A stretch of 64,000 bases of DNA from Tessaracoccus palaemonis (GTDB taxonomy: Bacteria > Actinomycetota > Actinomycetes > Propionibacteriales > Propionibacteriaceae). The DNA is taken from the NCBI RefSeq assembly GCF_019316905.1, contig NZ_CP079216.1:124001-188000 (forward strand), written 5' to 3'. A model generated the notes under the pieces. It ran no database searches, was not told the origin of the DNA, and saw only the letters and a list, made by a program, of their open reading frames with translations. This document shows, one piece after another, positions 1 through 8,236 of this stretch. Each line of letters starts with the position of its first letter. The stretch's first letter is position 1. Made by a program: the position numbers and the translations under genes.

Positions 1-1
1 C

Positions 2-499
2 GTCGCGGGCGATTCCGGCAATGAGGATCTCGAGGACTACAAGCGGCCCCAGGATGCGACGTTCTTCGGCTCCAGCTACCCGCTGATGACGTGGGTGGAC
101 TACATGATGATCGCCACCGACGGGATGGACGTCGAGCAGTTCGACACCGCCGACGACATCAAGCCCGAGGTCAGCACCAGCCCCGCGGCGACCAGGTCAG
201 CCAGCCCGACGGCCTCGCCGTCACCGACCCCGTCGGAGACCCCCTCCGAGGACCCGTCGGAGGAGCCGACGAGCGCGGCCCCGACGACCGCCGCCCCGAC
301 CACGGCAGCCCCGACGACGGCGGTGCCGACGACCGCGACGCCCACCCAGGCTCCGACGACCGCGACGCCCACGAAGGAGCCGACCCTGGCGACGCAGGAA
401 CCGACCGCGAAGCCGGATGAGACCGGCGACGCCGGTGGCGACGGGGACGGTGACGGGGACACCGGTGAGGGCGCGGGCGACGGCGGCAGTGAGGGATAG
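2..499 (+). CDS. Penicillin-binding protein, C-terminal part (5' end outside window)
   Basis: The frame is open from the left edge and ends at TAG 497-499. The visible start of the fragment (FFGSSYPLMTWVDYM) resembles the end of the transpeptidase domain of class A penicillin-binding proteins, where an F-G-x-x-Y-P-x-x-x-W block precedes the tail. After about residue 55 the protein becomes a Ser/Thr/Pro/Ala-rich linker with PTTA repeats and then an Asp/Gly-rich end, a typical disordered extracellular tail. The full enzyme would polymerise and cross-link peptidoglycan on the outer face of the membrane. The catalytic SxxK serine lies outside the window, so activity cannot be judged. A GT87-like gene follows, as after ponA1 in mycobacteria, which supports the call. 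Confidence 0.75.
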   Translation, partial: VAGDSGNEDLEDYKRPQDATFFGSSYPLMTWVDYMMIATDGMDVEQFDTADDIKPEVSTSPAATRSASPTASPSPTPSETPSEDPSEEPTSAAPTTAAPTTAAPTTAVPTTATPTQAPTTATPTKEPTLATQEPTAKPDETGDAGGDGDGDGDTGEGAGDGGSEG

Positions 500-515
500 C
501 GTTCGGCGCGCCCAC

Positions 516-521
516 TAGAGT
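516..521 (+). promoter_or_regulatory. -10 box (TAGAGT) of a leaderless transcript
   Basis: TAGAGT is followed by 7 bases and then GTG at 529. This geometry recurs at many starts in the window and is why GTG 529 was chosen over the upstream ATG 523. Confidence 0.6.
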
Positions 522-528
522 GATGGGC

Positions 529-1893
529 GTGACCAACGCGATGTGGCCCCGGCTCGGTGGCCCGATGGGCAGCCACGCGGCTCCGAGGGGAGTCTGGTTC
601 AACCCGCTGCCCTGGATCCTGCTGGCCGGCACCGCGGTCTTCCTCGTCCTGTTCCTGAGGCACACGCCGTGCGTGCAGGTCGTGGCCGACAACGCCGTCA
701 ACGTCTACATCCGCGTCTGCTACTCCGACATCCAGGCCACGTTCCTGTCCCAGGGGTTCGGGCAGGGCGTGTCGGCCTTCGGGACCGACGCCATGACCTT
801 CCCGCCGCTGACGGCCGCGTTCATCTACACGACGCAGCTGATCGGCGTGTGGGTCTTCGGTTCCTCGGTCTACCCGGGCGCCGCGCTGCAGGAACAGGTC
901 GACGCGTCCGTCGTGTTCTTCGGGCTGACGGCCGTCGGGCTGTTCGTGTGCCTGCTCGTCACGCTGCTGTGCCTCGCCCGGCTGGGCCGCGACTCCGACG
1001 CGCGCAGGCCGAGCTGGGACGCGATGATGGTCGCCGCGTCGCCCGTCGTGCTCGCGGTCGGCCTGATCAACTGGGACCTGTTCGGCATCGCCCTGACGTG
1101 CCTCGGCATGTTCCTGTTCGCGCGCCGCGCCGTCGTCGAGTCGGGGATCGTGCTCGGGTTGGCCGCCTGCGCGGCGACCATGCCGATCGCCGTCGTGCTG
1201 GCCGTCACGGTCGCGTGCGGGCTTAGGGGCGGCTGGAAGGTCGCGCTGCGCTTCGTGGTGCCCGCCGTCGCCGCGTTCTTCCTGGTCCACCTACCGCTGG
1301 TGATCCAGGACTTCGACTCGGTCTACGCCTTCTACCACGGCGAGATCAACAAGGAGACGGGCTACGGCTCGCTCTGGTACCTGGCGTCGCTGATGGGCGC
1401 CTCGACGCGCAGCACCGGGTCGCTGGCCTTCGTGCTGCTGATGCTCGGGTTCGGCATCCTGATAGCCTGGCTGTACGTCACGCACCGCACGCCGCGCGTC
1501 GGGTCGCTGGTCGAGGTGATGCTGCTCGCTACCTGCCTGCTCGGCCCGGCGTATCCGCCGCAGACGGCCCTGTGGCTGCTCGTCGCCGTCTACTGGGCGC
1601 GCCCGTACCGCTGGGAGATGGCGGCCTTCACCCTCACGCAGGTCGCGTACTACCTGGCCGTCTGGCCTTGGCTGAACGGCTCGCTGACCAGCGCCCAGTC
1701 GGGCCCGTACGCGGTGTACTGGCTCGCCATCCTGGCCCGCGCGGGCGTCGAGGCCTGGCTGCTGGTGTCCTGCCTGCGCGACATCGCGACCCCCCGCCGC
1801 GACCTGCTGCGCACCCCGTCGTCGCCGGACCCCATCGGCGGTGTCCTGAACGACGGCGAGACCCTCACGAGAGTCGCCGCGCCGGTTCCCTGA
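529..1893 (+). CDS. GT87-like polytopic membrane protein (DUF2029 type)
   Basis: This 454-residue integral membrane protein has about ten hydrophobic segments from residue 20 to 430. The INWDLFGIAL stretch and general layout resemble the GT-C fold glycosyltransferase 87 family, which uses polyprenyl-phosphate sugars on the outer membrane face. It directly follows a penicillin-binding protein gene, as the homologous gene Rv0051 follows ponA1 in Mycobacterium tuberculosis, so a role in envelope glycan assembly is likely but unproven. The start is GTG 529, placed 7 bases after a TAGAGT -10 box; ATG 523 and ATG 541 are alternatives. No catalytic residue can be assigned with confidence. The C-terminus runs into a dispersed-repeat region. 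Confidence 0.6.
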   Translation: MTNAMWPRLGGPMGSHAAPRGVWFNPLPWILLAGTAVFLVLFLRHTPCVQVVADNAVNVYIRVCYSDIQATFLSQGFGQGVSAFGTDAMTFPPLTAAFIYTTQLIGVWVFGSSVYPGAALQEQVDASVVFFGLTAVGLFVCLLVTLLCLARLGRDSDARRPSWDAMMVAASPVVLAVGLINWDLFGIALTCLGMFLFARRAVVESGIVLGLAACAATMPIAVVLAVTVACGLRGGWKVALRFVVPAVAAFFLVHLPLVIQDFDSVYAFYHGEINKETGYGSLWYLASLMGASTRSTGSLAFVLLMLGFGILIAWLYVTHRTPRVGSLVEVMLLATCLLGPAYPPQTALWLLVAVYWARPYRWEMAAFTLTQVAYYLAVWPWLNGSLTSAQSGPYAVYWLAILARAGVEAWLLVSCLRDIATPRRDLLRTPSSPDPIGGVLNDGETLTRVAAPVP

Positions 1894-2100
1894 GCCGTTG
1901 CCGGTTCCCTGAGCCTGTCGAAGGGCGCCGAAGCGAAGCGAGGCGGAATCCCCCGCGGCAAGACCTTTCGCTTCGCTCAAGGCACCTCGACAAGCTCGGC
2001 GACCCGGTTCCGTGAGCCCGCCTTTCGGTTCCCTGAGCACTTCGACAGGCGCAGCACAGGCCCTGTCGAAGGGCCCGAAGCGAAGCGAGGGGTCGGACAT
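1885..2100. repeat. Dispersed actinobacterial repeat (GGTTCCCTGAGC / TTCGACA family), several units
   Basis: About 200 bases hold repeated, partly inverted blocks: GGTTCCCTGAGC, TGTCGAAGGGC, GAAGCGAAGCGAGG and CTTCGACAGG. The same blocks recur near 14747-14800 and 47105-47291. Similar repeats are common between convergent genes in high-GC actinobacteria. Here they lie between two convergent genes and can fold into hairpins that may end transcription from both sides. Confidence 0.8.
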
Positions 2101-2104
2101 CAGC

Positions 2105-2731
2105 TCAGCTACCCGACAGGTCCCACAGCGACGCCACGCTCATGAGGCGAGGCCGGGACCGAACGCCGGCGCGACGAGCCATCACGCCGACCCGGCGCTT
2201 GACGGTGACCGCGGAGACGCCCAGCGTGTCGGCGATCTCGCCGTAGCCGACGCCCCGCACGACGAGATGGAGGATCGCCCTGTCGGTGGGGTCTCCCAGG
2301 ACCCCGTCGGGGACGGGCAGTACCTGGGAGGGAGCCCCGGCAAAGGTCGAGAGCGACCCGCTGGAGTTCACGAAGAGCCCTGCGTGAGCGGCCGCTGCCG
2401 CGGCGGCCAGGGCCACGACGGGCTCGTCTTTCTGCAGCAGGCCATTCGCCCCGGCGGCGACGGCCTCTGCAAGGGTGACGCTGCTGAAGCTCGTCAGGAG
2501 CACGACGGCCGGCGGTCTGGGTCGGGTCTTGAACTGTCTCGCGGCCTCCAGCCCGCCCATGCGGGGCATGCGGATGTCCATCAGCCAGACGTCGACGGGA
2601 ACTGCGACCCCGAGCGCCTCGGCGCCGTTCGACGCCGTGGCGACCACCGTGATCCCTGCACACTGCCCCAGCGACCGCTCAAGGTAGGAGCGCGACAGTT
2701 CGTCATCGTCGCAGATCGCGACGTCGATCAT
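2105..2731 (-). CDS. LuxR-type response regulator, system 1
   Basis: This 208-residue protein has an N-terminal receiver domain and a C-terminal LuxR-type helix-turn-helix. The receiver shows the acidic pair at D8-D10, the phospho-acceptor D52 in WLMDIRMP, T80 and K101. The helix-turn-helix spans about residues 160-195 with the recognition block TVKRRVGVMARRAG. It is translated with the upstream kinase: the kinase stop TGA and this ATG (2731) share one base. The start was chosen because CDDD follows directly. Its recognition helix is nearly identical to that of the paralogue at 43388-43999, so both should bind the same operator. The likely target is the ACTTTCGT motif before the ABC operon at 3923. 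Confidence 0.9.
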   Translation of the reverse strand: MIDVAICDDDELSRSYLERSLGQCAGITVVATASNGAEALGVAVPVDVWLMDIRMPRMGGLEAARQFKTRPRPPAVVLLTSFSSVTLAEAVAAGANGLLQKDEPVVALAAAAAAAHAGLFVNSSGSLSTFAGAPSQVLPVPDGVLGDPTDRAILHLVVRGVGYGEIADTLGVSAVTVKRRVGVMARRAGVRSRPRLMSVASLWDLSGS

Positions 2732-3810
2732 CAGGAGGCCCGCTCGAGAGGAAGCGAGACGGCGCAGATCCAGTCGTCCTCGGTGTACGTGACGTCCACC
2801 TCGCCCCCCACGGAGCGGGCGAACTGGGTGAGGCTCACGGTGCCGAGGCCGGCCTTGACGGGCCCACTCGAGCCCCGCTCGTTCGTCACGGTGAAGTCGA
2901 AGGCCGTGTCCAGTCGTGCCGCGGTGACCTGCCATCGCCCCTTGGCCCTGCCGTGCTGGGCGACGTTGAAGAGGGCCTCGTTGAGGATACGGCCGGCCGC
3001 GAGATCAACGGCCTGCGGCAGCGACGGGGTGAGGTCGCCGTCGGTCTGGCCCTCGAAGTTGGCCTTGTCGAGGACGGAGCGGCCGGATTCCAGAGCGCTG
3101 GCGAAGGTCCATAGGGGCTGGTCACCGATGCCGAGGTCTGAGGACATGGACGCCACGGTTGCGCGGAGGGAGGCGCCGGCCGAGCGGGCCCTGGCCGCCA
3201 TATCGTCCAGGAGTTCAGGCGATGTTCCTGTCACCTTGGCGTGTTCGGCCTGCATGGCGAGAAGCGTCAGGTCCCTGCAGACCACGTCGTGCAGCTCGAG
3301 CGCTGCCCGCATCCGGACCTCGCGATGCCGCTGGGTGGCTCGGTCGGTCGCCGTGCGCGCCGTCGCGTAGAGAGCGAGTCCGAACAGCAGCATGAAGCCG
3401 TCGAACATCGCCCAGGTGTACAGCCCCTGGCCGAAGGCACCCGGAGCGTCAGTCGAACGGTAGGTGGACACGACCGAGCACGTGAACACCACGGCGAACG
3501 TGACGGCGAACAGCCGCCAGCGCCCGCGCCGCATCAGGCTGATGACGCAGCACATGAGGGTCATCGGCCACAGGCCCAGCTCCATCGGATCGAAGGCCAT
3601 GCCCGCCACCGCGACGAGGATGGCAAGGGCGGCCCCCGGGCGGGGGAAGCGCCCCGTGACTGCCACGGCGACAGCGGCCAGCACGTCAACGACGAGGAGG
3701 TACGGGTCGCCCTCGCGCGGCCCGTTGCGGGCGAAGACGGCCACGCCGAGGAACAGGGCGGCGAGGATGAGCTCCAGAGCGCCGTTGCTGAAGGCCTTGA
3801 ACCAGGTCAC
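2731..3810 (-). CDS. Sensor histidine kinase (HisKA_3 family), system 1
   Basis: This 359-residue kinase has six hydrophobic segments in residues 8-150, with very short external loops. The dimerisation/phosphoacceptor helix has LHDVV with H174, and the ATPase domain has the N-box EALFNVAQHG (about 278-287). The glycine boxes are weak, as in some members of the family. With no large sensor domain, the signal is probably membrane-embedded or a small peptide; that is inference. Start GTG 3810 is leaderless, 6 bases after TAGCCT. It forms an operon with the response regulator and diverges from the MacB-like ABC operon. It is closely similar along its length to the kinase at 43996-45072. Confidence 0.9.
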   Translation of the reverse strand: MTWFKAFSNGALELILAALFLGVAVFARNGPREGDPYLLVVDVLAAVAVAVTGRFPRPGAALAILVAVAGMAFDPMELGLWPMTLMCCVISLMRRGRWRLFAVTFAVVFTCSVVSTYRSTDAPGAFGQGLYTWAMFDGFMLLFGLALYATARTATDRATQRHREVRMRAALELHDVVCRDLTLLAMQAEHAKVTGTSPELLDDMAARARSAGASLRATVASMSSDLGIGDQPLWTFASALESGRSVLDKANFEGQTDGDLTPSLPQAVDLAAGRILNEALFNVAQHGRAKGRWQVTAARLDTAFDFTVTNERGSSGPVKAGLGTVSLTQFARSVGGEVDVTYTEDDWICAVSLPLERAS

Positions 3811-3816
3811 ACGCGA

Positions 3817-3822
3817 AGGCTA
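3817..3822 (-). promoter_or_regulatory. -10 box of the kinase 1 operon
   Basis: Reads TAGCCT on the minus strand, 6 bases before GTG 3810. The same arrangement precedes the paralogous kinase at 45072. Confidence 0.6.
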
Positions 3823-3867
3823 GGCGGCGGCGACCCGCCCCGCCAGCAGGCCGGTCCGGCCAGTGAC

Positions 3868-3914
3868 ACTTTCGTATCAGCGCGCTGGTCAGCGGCTGGT
3901 TGGCCCGGCATCAT
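3868..3914 (+). promoter_or_regulatory. Predicted activator site (ACTTTCGT) plus -10 (CATCAT) of the ABC operon
   Basis: ACTTTCGT lies at 3868-3875 and CATCAT at 3909-3914, 41 bases start to start. An identical motif with identical 41-base spacing precedes the secreted-peptide gene at 45183. The shared bases extend to ACTTTCGTNYCA, and CTGG lies at the same place further in. CATCAT departs from TANNNT at the first base, as expected for a promoter that needs an activator. The site lies in the divergent gap between kinase 1 and the ABC operon, so response regulator 1 or its paralogue is the obvious ligand. Confidence 0.6.
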
Positions 3915-3922
3915 CGGCAGTC

Positions 3923-4642
3923 ATGAAGCGACTGGGTGCGACGACGCAGGCCGTCGTCATGAGCAGTGGGGCTGCGATCGAGGTTGGGGGCGCCAGGCGC
4001 ACTTTCCAGTCGGGAATCGAGACGATCCGGGCGGTCGACGGCGTGGATCTGCGCGTCGAGGTCGGCACGATGACGTGCCTCTACGGGGCCAGCGGATCCG
4101 GGAAGACGACACTCCTCAACCTCATCGCGGGCCTCGACATCGCCGATCAGGGCACGGTCCGCGTCGCCGGCCGCGACCTTTCCGGCACCTCGGAGGCGGA
4201 GCGGGCGAGGATCCGGCTGCACCACATCGGCGTCGTGTTCCAGGAGAACAACCTGGTTCATGAGTTCACAGCGTTGGAGAACGTCGTCGTCCCCCTGCTG
4301 GCGCGCGGGGCGTCGCTGAGCGAGGCGCGCGACGAGGCAGCCGACCAGTTGGCCCGTGTCGGCATTGCCGAGCTCGCGGACCGCCTCCCGCGGGAGATGT
4401 CGGGCGGCCAACGGCAGCGGGTGGGAATCGCCCGGGCACTCGCGGGTGGGAGGGAGGTGCTGGTGGCCGACGAGCCGACCGGCGCGCTCGACTCCGCGAA
4501 CTCGGGGGCGCTCTTCGAACTCGTTGCGTCGCTCTGCCACGACGTTGGGGTAGCTGCCGTCGTCGCGACGCATGACCCGTTGGGCCGTGACCGGGCCGAC
4601 GTCGTGTGGACGATGGTCGACGGGCAGCTGGACCCGACGTGA
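3923..4642 (+). CDS. ABC transporter ATPase, MacB/LolD-like
   Basis: This 239-residue ATPase has Walker A GASGSGKTT (about 55-63), a Q-loop (VVFQENN), signature SGGQRQR (about 160-166), Walker B VLVADEP (about 179-185), D-loop ALDS and switch histidine in ATHD. The GxxGSGKTTLLNLIAGLD pattern is typical of ATPases paired with FtsX-type permeases. Such complexes do not move bulk substrates across the inner membrane by alternating access; they couple ATP hydrolysis to work in the periplasm or cell surface, such as peptide efflux or immunity. Start ATG 3923 is 8 bases after CATCAT; ATG 3959 is a possible start giving a more usual N-terminus. It overlaps the permease gene by GTGA. Confidence 0.9.
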   Translation: MKRLGATTQAVVMSSGAAIEVGGARRTFQSGIETIRAVDGVDLRVEVGTMTCLYGASGSGKTTLLNLIAGLDIADQGTVRVAGRDLSGTSEAERARIRLHHIGVVFQENNLVHEFTALENVVVPLLARGASLSEARDEAADQLARVGIAELADRLPREMSGGQRQRVGIARALAGGREVLVADEPTGALDSANSGALFELVASLCHDVGVAAVVATHDPLGRDRADVVWTMVDGQLDPT

Positions 4643-7128
4643 ACCGGTCGTCGGTGCACCTGACCGGCCTGCTCCTGCGGGGGCATCGGTGGGGCGGTGA
4701 GTTCGCGGTGGGGGGACTCGTCGCCTGCGTCGTCGCGCTGCTGGTGGGGGTGAGTGCCCTGACGTTGTCGGGCCGGCAGAGCGCGGACGCGCTTCTCGGG
4801 AGCTACTCGCACCGCGTCCAGGACACCGCCCCGCTGGGCGACGAGCTGAGCAAGACTGACGTCACGGCCGTGGCGTCGGCCGTCGACGCGGCCGGGGCTT
4901 CGAACGTGGGGATTCAGCTGGTGAGCAGTTCGCTGTGGCCCGACCAGCTGCCCGTCACGTACAGCAACGGGCAGGTGCAGATCGTCGCCTACTTCGAGGA
5001 CCTGCGCGTCAGCGCTGACAGCCAGCTGCCCGGCACTCAGCCGGTGACGTCGGGTCGGGCTCCCGTGTCGGCCGGCGAGGTGGCGCTGTCGGAGTCGCTC
5101 GCTGAGCGGTTGGGGCACCCGGACCGCGTCTCGCTCTTCGGCGGGCGGGTGACTCTCAACGTCACAGGCACGGTGTCCCCGGTGTACGGCGAGCACTCGT
5201 GGCGGATCGTGGCGGCGCCCGGAACCTGGTCCACCTTCCCCGCCGACGAGATCCGAGAGGGCTACCCGCAGGCCGACGGTGGCCTGTCGGTGCTGTGGGA
5301 CGGGGACGCTGGCCTGGAGGCGGTCCTCCAGGCCGTCGCCACCACGAATCCCGCCACGGCGGGAGTCGAGTCGATGCTCACGGGATACGTCTCCCGAGAC
5401 GGGGTGATCGCGAGCGCCACCACGCCCGCAGAGTCCCTCCCGTTCTTTGTGCCGGGCGCGCTGCTGGTCGCCTTCGCCAGCCTCGTCGTCGTGAACCTTC
5501 AGAGGACTCGGGTCCTCTCCCTGCGCAGAAGCCTGGAAGGCGTCGGCATGAGCAGGACCCAGGTGATGGGGCCGGTCCTGGCCGGGTTGGGGATCAGGTT
5601 GGCCGTGGCGGTCATCGGCGGCGGGGCTGCGGGGATGGCGGTCGCGATGCTGGGGAGGTGGACTGTGCTCCCGCTCCTCGCCGACCAGCCGCTGTCGCCC
5701 CTGCCGGCCGTCGGACGGATCCTGCCCGCGTTGCTCATGGTGGCTCTGGCGGTGGGGTTGGCCACCGCGGGTGCGCGCTTCCACGTCCCCTCCCGGCGTC
5801 GTCGTTCGTCCTTAGCCATGGCGCTTCGCGGGGTTGCCCAGACGATTCCGTGGGCCTTCCTGCGGCGCGCGGCGGTTGTGGTGGTGCTGGGCTGGTCTCT
5901 GCCGTCGCTGGTCATGGCGACGGACCTGGACGCCGCCGCCCGTGCGGCCGTGCCGTTCACTGGCGGGATCGTGATGCTGCTGCCCGACGTCCTGCGGGGT
6001 TGCGTCCGTGGGCTTCAGGTGGGCCGGGTGACGACACTGTCGGCCCGCCGGATGATGGAGGCGGACCGGGCCCGCTATTCGTGGGCGGTCATCGCGCTCG
6101 CCGTGACCGTGGCAGTTCCGACGGTCTTCGCCACGCTCTACGCGACGTCATTCCGCCTGGAGGAGGAGCGCAACACCCCGAGCATCCCGAGTGGCCAGCT
6201 GTGGATCCAGGGGGCGGGGCTGGGTTCGCCGGAGCTGGTGGAGCGGGCCGCAGCGGTTGTCGCGGAGGACCCCGGCCTCGCCCGCCCCATCGTGCTTGAC
6301 GCCGTCGACGGCGCGGCATCGGCAGCCAACTCTGCGGGCGCCTTCGGGATCTGGGGGCTGCACGATCCCGGCGACCTGACCCGACTGCTCGGATGGCCAC
6401 CCGCCAGCGCCGTCGAGGAGGCGCTGGCGAGTGGTGCCCTGGTGACCTGGGGCGATGCCGGCCGCGGCCTGGTCACCTACGGCGCGGACGGCCTCGAGGA
6501 GACCGCGGTGCCCACCGCAGTGATCGCGCTCGACTCGGACCTCGGCCTCGCCGTCGACCCCGCCATCCTGCAGATGGTGGCCGGCGCCATGCTCAGCAGC
6601 GCCGCCCTGGACCTCGGGGGCACCGTCACGACGGGCACCGATGTGGTCTTCACTGACGTCACCGTCGAACAGCAGCAGCAGGCGGTCGACGGGGTCACGG
6701 CCGCGGGCATCACCGCGAAGGCAGTGGCGTACACCACGCCGCCGATGCCACTGACCTTCCCCGGCGAGTGGATAGTCGCGTTGGCCGGACTCATTGCGGC
6801 CATGCTCGTGCTCGTGTGGGCGGTGCTGTCCGGCCAGGCCAGACAGTTGCGGGACTATGCCGCGCGGATGCTGGCCGTCGGACTGGAGCCGCGGTGGTCG
6901 TGGGGCGTGCTCGCTGTCCAGAGTGCGCTGGTGCTCCTGACCGGCCTCGTCGGTGGGCTCGTGGCCGGGCTGCTCGCGATAGGGATCTTCGCTCGCTTTG
7001 CCGTGGGCGGAGCGCTGACACTCACGATCCCGTGGGCGTTCATCGGTGGGGCGGTGGCAGGTGCCACCCTGGCCGCCGTCGTCGCGTCGGTGCTTGCGCT
7101 GCGTCGACTCCGACCTCAGGCGGGGTAG
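4639..7128 (+). CDS. ABC transporter permease, FtsX/MacB-like, duplicated permease domain
   Basis: This 829-residue permease starts at GTG 4639, overlapping the ATPase stop by 4 bases. One membrane segment (about 25-45) is followed by an external domain of some 230 residues and three segments (about 275-395). The arrangement then repeats: segments at about 420-460 and 485-510, a second external domain, and three final segments (about 700-820). This is the double-FtsX layout used by peptide or lipoprotein exporters and by antimicrobial-peptide resistance pumps in Gram-positive bacteria. Control by the adjacent two-component system suggests a role in exporting, sensing or resisting a peptide. 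The stop codon TAG (7126-7128) is also the start of the -10 box of the next operon. Confidence 0.85.
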   Translation: MNRSSVHLTGLLLRGHRWGGEFAVGGLVACVVALLVGVSALTLSGRQSADALLGSYSHRVQDTAPLGDELSKTDVTAVASAVDAAGASNVGIQLVSSSLWPDQLPVTYSNGQVQIVAYFEDLRVSADSQLPGTQPVTSGRAPVSAGEVALSESLAERLGHPDRVSLFGGRVTLNVTGTVSPVYGEHSWRIVAAPGTWSTFPADEIREGYPQADGGLSVLWDGDAGLEAVLQAVATTNPATAGVESMLTGYVSRDGVIASATTPAESLPFFVPGALLVAFASLVVVNLQRTRVLSLRRSLEGVGMSRTQVMGPVLAGLGIRLAVAVIGGGAAGMAVAMLGRWTVLPLLADQPLSPLPAVGRILPALLMVALAVGLATAGARFHVPSRRRRSSLAMALRGVAQTIPWAFLRRAAVVVVLGWSLPSLVMATDLDAAARAAVPFTGGIVMLLPDVLRGCVRGLQVGRVTTLSARRMMEADRARYSWAVIALAVTVAVPTVFATLYATSFRLEEERNTPSIPSGQLWIQGAGLGSPELVERAAAVVAEDPGLARPIVLDAVDGAASAANSAGAFGIWGLHDPGDLTRLLGWPPASAVEEALASGALVTWGDAGRGLVTYGADGLEETAVPTAVIALDSDLGLAVDPAILQMVAGAMLSSAALDLGGTVTTGTDVVFTDVTVEQQQQAVDGVTAAGITAKAVAYTTPPMPLTFPGEWIVALAGLIAAMLVLVWAVLSGQARQLRDYAARMLAVGLEPRWSWGVLAVQSALVLLTGLVGGLVAGLLAIGIFARFAVGGALTLTIPWAFIGGAVAGATLAAVVASVLALRRLRPQAG

Positions 7129-7146
7129 GCTGTATACATGTCTACA
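7126..7146 (+). promoter_or_regulatory. Toxin-antitoxin promoter with overlapping palindromic operator
   Basis: TAGGCT (7126-7131) is the -10 box, 6 bases before ATG 7138. Two abutting 8-mers, TGTATACA (7131-7138, a perfect palindrome) and TGTCTACA (7139-7146), cover the start of transcription. This fits autorepression by a ribbon-helix-helix antitoxin, whose dimers bind short tandem palindromes. Confidence 0.6.
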
Positions 7147-7422
7147 AGTGTTCTCAGCATCCGTGTCGACGCCGACATCAAGGAGCGGCTGGACGCCCTG
7201 AGCAGGGCAACGGGCAGGCCCGCCGCGTTCTATGTTCGCCAAGCACTCCTCGAGAGGCTCGACGATCTGGAGTGGGCGTACGACGTGGCACGGCGGGCTG
7301 AGGCGATCCGTGCGGGCGACGATGCGACCGCCCCGCTCGATGCGCTCGCTCGGGACCTGGGGTTCGAGCCGGACGGGCTGAAGGAAGAAGCCCACAGCGG
7401 GAACCTCGACACTGACCGTTGA
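7138..7422 (+). CDS. Ribbon-helix-helix antitoxin (RelB/DinJ-like)
   Basis: This 94-residue protein begins with VLSIRVDADIKERLDALS, a ribbon-helix-helix DNA-binding fold (strand at residues 3-9, helices to about 45), followed by an acidic C-terminal tail likely to wrap around the toxin. It should neutralise the adjacent RelE-type toxin and repress the operon through the palindromes at its start. Translation is leaderless at ATG 7138. Its stop overlaps the toxin start (TGATG). Confidence 0.85.
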   Translation: MSTSVLSIRVDADIKERLDALSRATGRPAAFYVRQALLERLDDLEWAYDVARRAEAIRAGDDATAPLDALARDLGFEPDGLKEEAHSGNLDTDR

Positions 7423-7685
7423 TGGACTGGTCGATTCAGACATCCACCCGGTTCGACAAGGCCATCAGGAAGCTCGACCGCCCCATGGCGCGACGCGTGC
7501 TGGTCGCTGTCTACGCGCTGGCCGAACTTGATGAGCCGCAACGACGGTGTAAGGCCCTGACCGGCCCGCTGGCTGGGCTCTGGCGCCTCCGCATCGGCGA
7601 TTACCGGGTCATTCTCGACATCCGCCGGGGGGAACTGGTTCTCATCGCTCTCGACCTGGACCATCGCAGCGCGATCTACGAGTGA
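7422..7685 (+). CDS. RelE/ParE-type toxin
   Basis: This 87-residue protein has the RelE superfamily pattern: an N-terminal strand-helix (WSIQTSTRFDKAIRKLD), the core WRLRIGDYRVILDI at about residues 53-66, and a C-terminal strand ending HRSAIYE. RelE toxins cleave mRNA in the ribosomal A site; the conserved Arg residues at about 55, 61 and 69 fit that activity. Start ATG 7422 shares one base with the antitoxin stop, so the two are translationally coupled; TTG 7419 is possible. The pair sits between the ABC operon and orphan genes. Confidence 0.88.
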   Translation: MDWSIQTSTRFDKAIRKLDRPMARRVLVAVYALAELDEPQRRCKALTGPLAGLWRLRIGDYRVILDIRRGELVLIALDLDHRSAIYE

Positions 7686-7783
7686 CTGCCGGCCTGGGTA
7701 CTCAAGGAAGTGGTTCAGGTGCGCGTGGCGAAACAGTGGGCGTCGCCCGTGGTTGCTTCGCCTTCGGCCAGCTCGACGGTGGG

Positions 7784-8236
7784 TCAGGCGTCGCCGGACA
7801 TCTCGATGTGGGCATCCTCGACGCTGCCGATCACGACGACGGCGTTGCGGTGGACCTGGCACCGAGCCCCCTCGACGGCTACGGTGGTGAAGCCGTCGGG
7901 CGTCGCAACGATCGTGATCGGCTGTTCGTCGGGAGTCCAGGATCGCATCATCAGGGGGGCGTCCGCGACGGTCCGGATGCGATCGCATCCGCTGCCGGCC
8001 TGGGTGCCTCGAAAGCCGCCGACGCACGCCCACCCGTCGCCCGTGCCGAGATTCAGGCGGCGGCCTGAGTGCTCGCCCAGGTAGATGGCGGTGAAGTCAT
8101 CTCCGAGGTGGCGCGTGAAGGTGCCATTGATCTCAGCGACTTCGGCCTGCCCTGGCGAGGGGGCGGGTCCGCCGACGGTAATCAGTCGATCTCGCTCAGA
8201 GGAACCCCCTCGTCCCGGGCCTGCTGGACCAGCGTC
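7784..8236 (-). pseudogene. Coding-like frame without a normal start, downstream of a secreted-protein gene
   Basis: A minus-strand frame is open from 8236 to TGA at 7786-7784 with strongly coding-like codon use. It reads as a plausible folded domain: ...AEINGTFTRHLGDDFTAIYLG... with cysteine pairs in WACVGG, GSGCDR and GARCQVH. There is no ATG, GTG or TTG near its beginning; only CTG 8185 or ATT 8182 are available, right at the stop of the upstream secreted-protein gene, which lies in another frame. It may be the detached C-terminal half of that gene after a frameshift, a coupled gene with a rare start codon, or a decaying gene. The frame remains coding-like for about 20 codons past the stop. 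Confidence 0.4.

Noticed and set aside
100-1290. Long minus-strand open frame opposite the PBP tail and the GT87-like gene
   Set aside because: It is rich in Arg, Gly, His and Pro with no domain, and mirrors the coding strand of the real genes.
7710-8084. Plus-strand open frame after the toxin gene
   Set aside because: It mirrors the more plausible coding-like minus-strand frame and has no promoter or homologous pattern.
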